From an uncultured Sutterella sp. (GTDB taxonomy: Bacteria; Pseudomonadota; Gammaproteobacteria; Burkholderiales; Burkholderiaceae_F), in contig USAL01000066.1 of assembly GCA_900552545.1 (NCBI GenBank), positions 1-9,741 on the forward strand: a stretch of 9,741 nt of DNA, read 5' to 3'. The position numbers and the translations under genes were made by a program. The first letter of the stretch is position 1, and each line of letters starts with the position of its first letter. The notes below the pieces were generated by a model that saw nothing but the letters and a program-made list of their open reading frames with translations, made no database searches and was not told where the DNA came from. Shown here one piece after another: positions 1 through 5,838 of the stretch.

Positions 1-756
1 TATGTGGCTGAGGGCTACAAGGCCGATGAGAAGCACGGCACCATCACCCTGTCCGACCTGGTGGACGGCCCCGCCGACGCCAGCGACGACGAGTTTGCTA
101 CCACCGCTTTTGCGGAGGACGACGTGGTCGTCTACACCTACGCCAACGTCGACGGCAAGAGCAAGGGAACGGGCGCTCCAATCGACACCGACATCGACTT
201 CTGGGGCGTGTCGGCCTTCGGGCAGCAGACCTTCGGCGCGATGAGCGTCTTCGGCTCGGCGGGCTGGATGTACGTCACGGGCGACGTCTCGGGGGCCGGT
301 GCAAAAAGCGACATGGACGGCAACATCTGGACGGCCGACATCGGCGTCAAGGGTGCGGCAAATTTCGGAGCACTTTCGCTTGTTCCCTACGCCAAGGCCG
401 AGCTCACGTATCTTGCGCCCGAGAACTTCGCCGGGGGCGAACCCGACAACCTTCGCATCTATCAGTTCCCGGTGGGCGTCAACGCCGCCTGGACGCTTGA
501 GACGACGGGCTGGAAATTGACGCCCTCGGTCGACCTTGCGCTCGTGCCGACGGCGGGCGATACGACCGCCACGGGCAAGATCAACGGCACGCCCTTCGAG
601 ACGTCCTTTTACAACGACTCGACCTACTACCGCGCGAGTCTGAGCATTTCAGCCCGCGGCGAGCACGCCGTGTTCGGCCTGAAATACCGGTATCTCAAGG
701 GTGAGGACGGCTACAAGATGCATAGCGTCGGCGCCCGCGCCGAGTACGTCTTCTAA
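1..756 (+). CDS. Autotransporter-type outer-membrane beta-barrel protein, C-terminal part (5' end outside window)
   Basis: The frame is open from the first base, so the gene starts upstream and only the last 251 residues are visible. They alternate hydrophobic and polar residues with many Gly, Tyr, Phe and Trp, as in amphipathic barrel strands. Examples are FWGVSAFGQQTFGAMSVFG near residues 67-85 and the closing strands near 215-251. The protein ends in Tyr-Val-Phe, and a terminal aromatic residue is the usual outer-membrane (BamA-recognised) signature of autotransporters and porins. An acidic Asp-rich stretch at residues 20-40 probably belongs to an extracellular loop or linker. In the autotransporter family this domain sits in the outer membrane and exports the N-terminal passenger, which is not visible here, so no substrate or adhesin role can be given. 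The Nudix gene follows after 20 bases with no terminator between. A porin-like protein is the main alternative. Confidence 0.75.
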   Translation, partial: YVAEGYKADEKHGTITLSDLVDGPADASDDEFATTAFAEDDVVVYTYANVDGKSKGTGAPIDTDIDFWGVSAFGQQTFGAMSVFGSAGWMYVTGDVSGAGAKSDMDGNIWTADIGVKGAANFGALSLVPYAKAELTYLAPENFAGGEPDNLRIYQFPVGVNAAWTLETTGWKLTPSVDLALVPTAGDTTATGKINGTPFETSFYNDSTYYRASLSISARGEHAVFGLKYRYLKGEDGYKMHSVGARAEYVF

Positions 757-776
757 GACATTTTTCTTCAAAGGCC

Positions 777-1445
777 ATGACCAAAGCGCGCGTTCTTCAT
801 CCCTGTTTGGATGAAAACGGAAACCCCGTGGTGCTTGAGCACCCGAGCACGTCGACGGATGCCGCAAGCTGGCTTGATGCGACGGCTGCAGCCGTCGCAA
901 GCCGCTCGGACGCGCCGCCTTTGCCTACAACCTTGAATGGGCTTGCCTTCAATCCCCATTTTCTCGCGACGCCCGACGAACGGCCCGAGCCATGGTTGAG
1001 GCTCGCCCCAAACATCGTCGCGGATGAGCCCGACTTCGTGATGCCCCCGGGCTATCGCGCCACCTCGGGCTGCGTCGTGATCGAGCCCGACCGTCGCGTC
1101 TGGGTCGTCTATCCCTCGAATCAGTTCGGAGGCGTCGTCTGCACCTTTCCCAAGGGGCGGCTTGAGCCGAGTTTGTTGCTTGCGCAGAACGCCGCCAAGG
1201 AAACCTGGGAGGAGTCGGGGCTTTACGTTGAACCCACGCACTTTCTGTGCGACATCGTGCGCACGCACGTGGTGACGCGCTTTTACTGCGCAAGGCGCTT
1301 GGACGGCTCGCCCGCACTAGCCGGTTGGGAGAGCCAGGCCGTGGGGCTTGCGCCCTTTGAAAAGCTCTCGAAAATCATCAACCGCGAGTACGACCGCCGC
1401 GTGCTTGCGTATCTCGAAGCGTTCTTCCAGGCGCACTTTGACTAA
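777..1445 (+). CDS. Nudix-fold hydrolase-like protein with degenerate Nudix box
   Basis: This protein of 222 residues has a Nudix box at residues 127-149, starting Gly-Arg-Leu-Glu and ending KETWEESGL. The spacing matches the consensus G-x5-E-x7-R-E-U-x-E-E-x-G-U exactly. The metal-binding Glu142, Glu145 and Glu146 are present, but the first consensus Glu (position 133) is Leu and the Arg (141) is Lys. The preceding FPKGRLEP resembles the diphosphoinositol-polyphosphate and diadenosine-polyphosphate branch of the superfamily, where this strand reads PKG-hydrophobic-E. About 95 residues precede the Nudix core and I recognise no domain in them. Nudix enzymes cleave nucleoside diphosphate linked to another group; the substrate cannot be inferred here. 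The ATG at 777 lies 20 bases after the barrel gene and has only AAAGG two bases upstream, so initiation may depend on translation of the upstream gene. The fold is fairly certain; activity is not, because of the altered box. Confidence 0.8.
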   Translation: MTKARVLHPCLDENGNPVVLEHPSTSTDAASWLDATAAAVASRSDAPPLPTTLNGLAFNPHFLATPDERPEPWLRLAPNIVADEPDFVMPPGYRATSGCVVIEPDRRVWVVYPSNQFGGVVCTFPKGRLEPSLLLAQNAAKETWEESGLYVEPTHFLCDIVRTHVVTRFYCARRLDGSPALAGWESQAVGLAPFEKLSKIINREYDRRVLAYLEAFFQAHFD

Positions 1446-1526
1446 AGGGGACGGCGCCTTTCAGCGCGCCTTGCCCTTTACGCCCTCCCTCACCTTCCAC
1501 CCACGCCGTCGTTCTCCACAAGACGC
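1446..1526. other. Convergent intergenic spacer after the Nudix gene
   Basis: I see no gene here. A weak 5-bp stem (AAAGG at 1444-1448 with CCTTT at 1457-1461) begins at the Nudix stop codon and has no T-run, so I do not call a terminator for the + strand genes. A pyrimidine-rich stretch follows at about 1470-1500. Confidence 0.4.
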
Positions 1527-1567
1527 AAAAAGGCCGCAGGTCCTTCTTCTGAAAGACCGGCGGCCTT
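1527..1567 (-). terminator. Intrinsic terminator of the ilvBNC operon
   Basis: The arms AAGGCCGC (1530-1537) and GCGGCCTT (1560-1567) pair perfectly. After one mismatch, GGTC (1539-1542) pairs with GACC (1555-1558). Read on the - strand, the stem is followed by five T (A-run at 1527-1531 on +). It lies 87 bases after the ilvC stop codon. On the + strand no T-run follows, so it should work mainly for the ilv operon. Confidence 0.8.
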
Positions 1568-1596
1568 GTTGAGCTCTGTTTGAGGCCCCGTGCGGG

Positions 1597-1617
1597 CCGA
1601 GGGCTCAGGGCCCTCGG
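1597..1617. repeat. Perfect 8-bp inverted repeat between ilvC and its terminator
   Basis: CCGAGGGC (1597-1604) and GCCCTCGG (1610-1617) are exact reverse complements with a five-base loop. Neither strand has a T-run after it. A GC-rich stem in the ilv mRNA 3' region, before the terminator, could protect the transcript from 3' exonucleases; that role is inferred. An overlapping alternative stem, GGCCC/GGGCC, lies just to the left at about 1584-1598. Confidence 0.45.
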
Positions 1618-1653
1618 AAAGGTCGCACGGCGCCAAATAGCCTTCAAGCTCGA

Positions 1654-2670
1654 TTAGTTCTTCGACTTGTCGACGAGCTTGTGAGCGGCAATCCAGGGCA
1701 TCATGGCGCGCAGCTGGGCGCCGGTCTTCTCGAGCGGATGCTCGGCGGTCATACGGCGTTCGCTGCGAAGCTGCGGATAGCCGAGAGCGCACTCGGCAAG
1801 GAAGTCCTTGGCATAGCTGCCGTTCTGGATCTTCTTGAGGCACTCGCGCATGGCCTTGCGGCTTTCCTCGTTGACCACCTTCGGGCCGGTATAGTACTGA
1901 CCGTACTCGGCGTTGTTCGAAATCGAGTAGTCCATCGTGGCGACGCCGCCTTCGTAGATCAGATCAACGATGAGCTTCATTTCGTGGCAGCACTCGAAGT
2001 AGGCCATCTCGGGAGCATAGCCGGCTTCAACAAGGGTCTCGAAGCCCGTCTTGATCAGCTGCACCAGCCCGCCGCAGAGCACGGCCTGTTCGCCGAAGAG
2101 GTCGGTTTCGGTCTCATCGCGGAAAGTCGTTTCGATGACGCCGGCCTTACCGCCGCCATTGGCACAGGCGTAGCTCAGAGCCACGTCGTGAGCCTGACCC
2201 GAGGCGTCCTGATAAACGGCGATCAGCTGGGGCACGCCGGCGCCGGCCACATAGGTCGAGCGAACGGTGTGACCCGGAGCCTTCGGCGCAAGCATGATCA
2301 CGTCAAGATCGGCACGCGGCGTCACCTGACCGTAGTGCACGTTGAAGCCGTGCGCAAAGGCAAGCGTTGCACCCTGCTTCAGGTTGGGTTCGACCTGGTC
2401 GCGATAGACCTTGGCGATGTTCTCATCGGGAACAAGAATCATCACGACGTCGGCCCCCTTGGTGGCCTCCTCGATCGTGGCGACCTTCAGGCCCGCGGCT
2501 TCGGCCTTGGCCCAGGACGCACCACCCTTGCGCAGACCGACGACAACGTTGCAGCCAGAATCACGCAGGTTCTGGGCATGCGCATGGCCCTGGCTGCCGT
2601 AGCCGATGATGGCAACCTTCTTGCCCTTGATCAGAGAAAGATCAGCGTCCTTGTCGTAATAGACTTTCAT
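1654..2670 (-). CDS. ilvC: Ketol-acid reductoisomerase, class I (NADP+)
   Basis: IlvC converts acetolactate or acetohydroxybutyrate to the dihydroxy acid, using NADPH and Mg2+, as the second shared step of branched-chain amino acid synthesis in the cytoplasm. The protein of 338 residues is the standard short class I length. The N-terminal Rossmann domain has GYGSQG at 23-28 and LRKGGASW at 46-53, whose Arg and Ser fit the 2'-phosphate of NADPH. The active-site His is H107. The C-terminal knotted domain has the metal ligands D190, E194, E226 and E230 and the substrate-binding S251, all at the family's standard numbering. The ATG at 2670 is preceded by GAGG with a five-base spacer, which supports this start. 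It is the last gene of the ilvBNC transcript, 114 bases after ilvN and 87 bases before the terminator. Nothing suggests loss of function. Confidence 0.98.
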   Translation of the reverse strand: MKVYYDKDADLSLIKGKKVAIIGYGSQGHAHAQNLRDSGCNVVVGLRKGGASWAKAEAAGLKVATIEEATKGADVVMILVPDENIAKVYRDQVEPNLKQGATLAFAHGFNVHYGQVTPRADLDVIMLAPKAPGHTVRSTYVAGAGVPQLIAVYQDASGQAHDVALSYACANGGGKAGVIETTFRDETETDLFGEQAVLCGGLVQLIKTGFETLVEAGYAPEMAYFECCHEMKLIVDLIYEGGVATMDYSISNNAEYGQYYTGPKVVNEESRKAMRECLKKIQNGSYAKDFLAECALGYPQLRSERRMTAEHPLEKTGAQLRAMMPWIAAHKLVDKSKN

Positions 2671-2784
2671 TTTTTCCTCATCTAAATGGGAGCCGCATCA
2701 AAATTGGACGGCCCGCTGGTTGAAAATGAAACTGACTTCAGTTTTATAGGGATACAGAAAAAAATTTCTGCGTTGCAAATCACT
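2671..2784 (-). promoter_or_regulatory. ilvN-ilvC intergenic region with two small dyads and a possible internal promoter
   Basis: This spacer is AT-rich compared with its flanks. It holds CAGAAA/TTTCTG (2755-2760 and 2765-2770, loop of four) and AAACTGA/TCAGTTT (2729-2735 and 2738-2744). On the - strand a TATAAA -10-like box lies at 2748-2743, with no good -35 at 17 bases. Another -35-like TTGCAA lies further upstream, within about 35 bases. Neither hairpin is followed by a T-run in the - direction, so read-through from ilvN into ilvC is expected. An extra ilvC promoter is possible but weakly supported. Confidence 0.3.
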
Positions 2785-3282
2785 TTACGGCCGCAGGATG
2801 CGCTCGCCGCGGGCAATGCCGCTTGCGCCCGTGCGCACCGTCTCAAGAATGAGGCTGCGGTCGATCGCACCGAGAAAAGCGTCAAGCTTCGAGCGGTCGC
2901 CCGTAACTTCAATCGTGTAGCTCTTTTCGTTGACGTCGACGACGCGGGCGCGGAAGATCTGCGAAATCCGCAGAAGCTCATCGCGGTCGCGCCCGACGGC
3001 GCGCACTTTCACGAGCATCAGCTCGCGCTCGACATAGTCGTTTTCCATCAGGTCATAGACCTTGATTACCTCGATCAGGCGATTGAGGTGTTTGGTGATC
3101 TGCTCCATCGTGCCGTCATCGGCATAGCTCACGATCGTCATGCGCGAGATGCCGGAATTTTCCGTAGGCGCTACGGTGAGCGACTCGATGTTGTAGCCGC
3201 GCGCCGAGAATAGGCCAACGACGCGGCTCAACGCACCCGAAGCGTTTTCGATCAGAATCGAAAGAATGTGTCTGCTCGCCAT
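2785..3282 (-). CDS. ilvN: Acetolactate synthase small (regulatory) subunit
   Basis: This is the regulatory partner of the large subunit. It activates the catalytic subunit and carries valine feedback inhibition. The protein has 165 residues (IlvH-like length). Residues about 3-77 form the ACT domain: HILSILIEN, then SGALSRVVGLFSARGYNIESL. N13, G16 and N31 correspond to the E. coli IlvH valine-site residues N11, G14 and N29, so valine inhibition is expected. The remainder is the usual C-terminal domain of small subunits, with DRDELLRISQIFRARVVDV near 100-118. I chose ATG at 3282 because AGGAGG lies seven bases upstream; the longer in-frame TTG at 3288 would leave only two bases between AGGAGG and the start. 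The start is two bases after the ilvB stop, so translation is probably coupled. Names ilvN and ilvH are both used for this family. Confidence 0.96.
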   Translation of the reverse strand: MASRHILSILIENASGALSRVVGLFSARGYNIESLTVAPTENSGISRMTIVSYADDGTMEQITKHLNRLIEVIKVYDLMENDYVERELMLVKVRAVGRDRDELLRISQIFRARVVDVNEKSYTIEVTGDRSKLDAFLGAIDRSLILETVRTGASGIARGERILRP

Positions 3283-3284
3283 GA

Positions 3285-5027
3285 TCAATCCTCCTCGGCA
3301 AGAACCATTTCCGTAAGGCCCTGCCCGGGGCCGACCATGGGAAGCACCGGTTCGGCGCGCTTGATGTGCACGTCGACGAACACGAGCTCATCCTTGTACT
3401 TGCCGAAAGCCTGCTCGATCACGTCGTCAAGCTCCTCGTAGGTCGTGGCGCGAAGCCCAATGTGGCCGTAACTTTCAACAAGCTTCACGAAGTCGGGCTG
3501 CACCTCCATCACCGACTCCGACATGCGTCCGCCGTAGTAGGCGCGCTGCCAGACGGCGACCATGCCGAGATAGGCGTTGTTGAAAAGAAAGATCTTGGGC
3601 GCAAGGCCGTACTGCTTGGCGGTGCCGAGCTCCTGAATATTCATCTGAATCGAGCCGTCACCGGTAAAGCACTCCACGGGCGCATCGGGGTGCGCAACGC
3701 ACGCGCCGCAGGCCGCGGGGAACCCGTAGCCCATCGTGCCCAAACCGCCGCTCGTCATCCAGTGGCGGGGCTTGTCAAGCTTCAGGTACTGCGCGGCCCA
3801 CATCTGGTGCTCGCCCACGTCGGTCGTAAAGTACGCGTCCGCTCCGGCCCTGGCCTGCACGCGCTCGATCACGGCCTGCGGCTTGATGTCGTCTGCGGGA
3901 TCGGCCTTGTAGGCCAGGCACTTCTTGGCGCGCCACTTCTCAATCTGCGCGCGCCAGGCTTCGGTGTTGGCCGGATCGGGGCGCTCGCCGTGCTCGTCCA
4001 TCTGGCGCAGGAATTCGCCCAAAACCTCATGCACATCGCCCACGATCGGCACCGTGGTATGCACGCACTTTGAAATCGAGCTCGGATCGACGTCGATCTG
4101 AATCACCTGACGGACAATGCGCTCGAAGTCCTTGGGGTTGCCGATCACACGGTCGTCAAAGCGCGCGCCGATCGCAAGCACGCAGTCGCTTTGCTGCATG
4201 GCCATGTTGGCTTCGTACGTGCCGTGCATGCCGACCATGCCGAGGAACTTCGGGTCGCTCGCACGGAAGGCCCCGAGCCCCATGAGGGTGCAGACGACGG
4301 GGTAGCCGAGGCGGTCTGCGAGGCCGTTCACAAGTTCCGCGGAGTCCGAGCCGACGGCGCCGCCGCCAACGAGGAGCAACGGGCGCTCGGCCTTCATCAG
4401 AATCTGCAGCGCCTTCTTGATCTGGCCCGAGTGTCCCTTGACGACCGGGCGGTAGCTCGGAATGTCGACCTTGTCGGGATAGACGAAGGGAGCCTTGGCG
4501 CACTGCACGTCCTTGGGCAGATCAATGAGCACGGGACCCGGACGGCCGGAGCGCGCGATGTAGAAGGCCTTCTTGATCACGAGCGGCAGGTCGCGGACGT
4601 CCTTGACGAGAAAGTTGTGCTTGACGCACGGACGGGTGATGCCAACCGTGTCGCACTCCTGGAAAGCGTCCGTGCCAATGAGGCTCGTGCCGACCTGTCC
4701 GGAGAAGACGACGAGCGGAATGCTGTCGGCATAAGCCGTGGCAATACCCGTGACGGCGTTCGTGGCGCCGGGCCCCGAGGTGACGATCGCCACACCCACG
4801 CCGTTGGTCGAGCGCGAATAGGCGTCAGCCGCATGCACGGCGGCCTGCTCGTGGCGCACCAGAATGTGCTTGAAGTAGTCCTGACGGTAGATCTCGTCGT
4901 AGAGCGGCAGCACGGAGCCGCCGGGATAGCCGAAGACGTGCTTGACGCCCTCGGCGTGAAGCGCCTCGATGACCATGCGGGCGCCGGTCATCTCCTTGGC
5001 TGCGCTTGCCGGATCATTGGTCTGCAT
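3285..5027 (-). CDS. ilvB: Acetolactate (acetohydroxyacid) synthase large catalytic subunit
   Basis: It joins two pyruvates to acetolactate, or pyruvate and 2-oxobutyrate to acetohydroxybutyrate, with thiamine diphosphate, Mg2+ and FAD: the first shared step of Val/Leu/Ile synthesis. From the ATG at 5027 it has 580 residues, normal for the family. The N-terminal domain begins TGARMVIEALHAEGVKHVFG and includes the FGYPGG loop (32-37). The ThDP-activating Glu is E60 in RHEQAAVHAADAYSR. The C-terminal ThDP/Mg motif is GDGS at 456-459 with Asn-Asn at 483-484. The frame stays open to 5210, adding 61 residues (GRPKKSIFYLAASASRHPP and similar) with no family likeness. I chose 5027 because GAGGAA lies nine bases upstream and the homologous part starts there. 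The gene is also called ilvI. It heads an operon with ilvN and ilvC, and about 800 bases of regulatory DNA separate it from the divergent transporters. Confidence 0.97.
   Translation of the reverse strand: MQTNDPASAAKEMTGARMVIEALHAEGVKHVFGYPGGSVLPLYDEIYRQDYFKHILVRHEQAAVHAADAYSRSTNGVGVAIVTSGPGATNAVTGIATAYADSIPLVVFSGQVGTSLIGTDAFQECDTVGITRPCVKHNFLVKDVRDLPLVIKKAFYIARSGRPGPVLIDLPKDVQCAKAPFVYPDKVDIPSYRPVVKGHSGQIKKALQILMKAERPLLLVGGGAVGSDSAELVNGLADRLGYPVVCTLMGLGAFRASDPKFLGMVGMHGTYEANMAMQQSDCVLAIGARFDDRVIGNPKDFERIVRQVIQIDVDPSSISKCVHTTVPIVGDVHEVLGEFLRQMDEHGERPDPANTEAWRAQIEKWRAKKCLAYKADPADDIKPQAVIERVQARAGADAYFTTDVGEHQMWAAQYLKLDKPRHWMTSGGLGTMGYGFPAACGACVAHPDAPVECFTGDGSIQMNIQELGTAKQYGLAPKIFLFNNAYLGMVAVWQRAYYGGRMSESVMEVQPDFVKLVESYGHIGLRATTYEELDDVIEQAFGKYKDELVFVDVHIKRAEPVLPMVGPGQGLTEMVLAEED
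3290..3295 (-). promoter_or_regulatory. ilvN Shine-Dalgarno inside the ilvB stop region
   Basis: AGGAGG on the - strand is formed by the last Glu-Glu-Asp codons of ilvB (GAG GAG GAT TGA), seven bases before the ilvN ATG. It decides the ilvN start and suggests that ribosomes ending ilvB re-initiate on ilvN. Confidence 0.8.
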
Positions 5028-5254
5028 GAAATTGGGTTCCTCATGTCGCGAATCCCAAGGTGTCTGCCCGGCGGGTGGGTGCCTTGATGCGGATGCGGCT
5101 AAATAAAAGATGGACTTCTTCGGGCGGCCGGGCAATGCTTCTTCGATTTGCGCGCGTCGGGCGCGTTCAGGAAAAGCCATGCAGGGCGGCAGCGAAAAAA
5201 TCAACTGCATCCAAAAACAAAGCGGGAGGCGGCAAGGAGGGCGTGCGTATTGGC

Positions 5255-5371
5255 GGAGACTGAGCGATTGGTGCCAGTCCCGGAAAACGGAACCGTTCGC
5301 CGCAACTGTCTGCGGTAACAGACAGCACCCGAAGGGATGCCGCGTGCCTTGGTATGCATGATTCGCGGCAT
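5255..5371 (-). promoter_or_regulatory. Candidate structured leader RNA of ilvBNC with alternative hairpins
   Basis: Several stems are packed into 117 bases. ATGCCGCG (5337-5344) pairs with CGCGGCAT (5364-5371), eight perfect bp. CTGTCTG (5306-5312) pairs with CAGACAG (5319-5325), seven perfect bp. CCGCA (5300-5304) pairs with TGCGG (5311-5315). GACTG (5258-5262) pairs with CAGTC (5275-5279), extended by GG/CC around a bulged A. On the - strand, CCC-TTC-GGG (5328-5336) can form a small stem with a UUCG-type loop. The CCGCA/TGCGG and CTGTCTG/CAGACAG stems share bases and exclude each other, as in RNA switches. I assign the - strand because a candidate - promoter ends right beside it and ilvB follows after about 230 bases. 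A + strand RNA cannot be excluded (see findings). No ligand or known class is established. Confidence 0.35.
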
Positions 5372-5377
5372 TCGGTC

Positions 5378-5407
5378 AATGTAGCAAAAGCACGCCTCGC
5401 TTCGCAA
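5378..5407 (-). promoter_or_regulatory. Candidate sigma-70 promoter for ilvBNC
   Basis: On the - strand, an extended -10 TGC-TACATT (TACATT at 5383-5378) lies 18 bases after TTGCGA (5407-5402). Transcription would start near 5371, at the first base of the structured leader, giving a leader of about 345 bases. Other - strand candidates are TTGATC (5471-5466) with AATAAT (5447-5442), spacer 18, and TTTCGA (5532-5527) with TCTAAT (5509-5504), spacer 17. They cannot be ranked with certainty from sequence alone. Confidence 0.35.
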
Positions 5408-5419
5408 AGCCGTGTCGTC

Positions 5420-5444
5420 AAAAATCCCCTGAGCAAGTGGGATT
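5420..5444 (-). terminator. Possible weak terminator/attenuator upstream of ilvB
   Basis: AATCCC and GGGATT (5423-5428 and 5439-5444 on +) form a 6-bp stem with a ten-base loop. On the - strand it is followed by five T (5424-5420). It would act only on transcripts starting to its right, such as from the promoters near 5466 or 5527. On the + strand the same stem is followed by ATTTTG, so the direction is not certain. The stem is short. Confidence 0.3.
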
Positions 5445-5462
5445 ATTTTGAAAATCATGTCC

Positions 5463-5508
5463 TTTGATCAAATGCTCTAATTTGTTTCACCTAAAGGAAA
5501 CGAATTAG
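5463..5508. repeat. Operator-like dyads: 10-bp palindrome and 32-base inverted repeat
   Basis: TTTGATCAAA (5463-5472) is a perfect palindrome. Five bases further, CTAATTTGTTTC (5477-5488) and GAAACGAATTAG (5497-5508) are inverted copies of 12 bases with a single mismatch (a G-U pair in RNA) around an eight-base spacer. The centres of the half-sites are 20 bases apart, about two helix turns, as for a dimeric regulator bound on one face. The group lies between the divergent ilv and transporter genes and overlaps two of the candidate ilvB promoters. Neither strand has a T-run after it, so an operator is more likely than a terminator. The regulator is unknown. Confidence 0.5.
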
Positions 5509-5651
5509 ATCGCACGGCACCCCTCTTCGAAATGCCTCAGTTCGGCGCAGAGAGGTATCGCCGCACCGTTTGCGGGCACGCAAAAAAAAGGGCGGCACAT
5601 CAGATGCCTCGCTTTCGGCATGCACCAGCTTCGTGCATTTTGCAAGCCGGG

Positions 5652-5680
5652 TTGAAACTGCTAAGCTATTTCTCTATTTC
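5652..5680 (+). promoter_or_regulatory. Candidate promoter of the NSS transporter pair
   Basis: TTGAAA (5652-5657) and TATTTC (5675-5680) are separated by 17 bases, a reasonable sigma-70 match. The start would lie near 5687, about 150 bases before the first transporter. It sits in an AT-richer patch, just after the weak ATGCAC/GTGCAT stem with TTTT (5620-5641). Confidence 0.35.
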
Positions 5681-5838
5681 TTGATTTCACGTCGCCTCCC
5701 CCGGCCGGGCCTGAAGCGCGCGCTTGATCATCGTTCGCGGTCGTCCGACCCGACGACGCAGGCTGCAGGCCTTCCCTTTTGCCTTTTCTTTCTTTTCTCA
5801 CGGGGCTCCTGAGGCGACACTCATTTGATCGGCACCCT

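Larger units (their letters stand above)
5028..5838. other. Divergent intergenic regulatory region, no convincing gene
   Basis: This 811-base stretch separates ilvB (leftward) from the first NSS transporter (rightward). Its middle part (about 5370-5700) is clearly more AT-rich than the coding DNA. Reading frames here show no recognisable family. The left part would be the ilvB 5' leader. The right part holds a candidate + strand promoter near 5652-5680 and a nearly pure pyrimidine run at 5770-5799. An A-run of eight lies at 5582-5589. Two small adjoining stems at 5604-5621 (ATGCC/GGCAT) and 5620-5638 (ATGCAC/GTGCAT, then TTTT) overlap by two bases and cannot both be complete. Confidence 0.7.

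Noticed and set aside
1681..2685. 334-residue open frame on the + strand opposite ilvC
   Set aside because: It runs almost exactly antisense to ilvC, has repetitive Val/Leu/His/Gly composition typical of the complement of a GC-rich gene, and has no recognisable family.
2755..2770. CAGAAA/TTTCTG stem as a terminator between ilvN and ilvC
   Set aside because: The T-run is in the loop, not after the stem, and the stem is AT-rich; it should not stop transcription.
3366..5087. Long + strand frames (3366-4073 and 4191-5087) opposite ilvB
   Set aside because: They are antisense shadows of ilvB with no family likeness.
5028..5210. N-terminal extension of ilvB to the ATG at 5210
   Set aside because: The 61 extra residues do not resemble the family, while ATG 5027 has a Shine-Dalgarno and starts at the homologous region.
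5263..5345. Formal annotation as a cobalamin riboswitch
   Set aside because: P5/L5 and GGUG words are present, but P4 pairing and an intact B12 box are missing and no nearby + gene fits; kept only as a finding.
5779..5838. Extension of the first transporter to a TTG at 5779
   Set aside because: The added 20 residues come from the polypyrimidine run, and NSS proteins begin just before TM1 as from ATG 5839.
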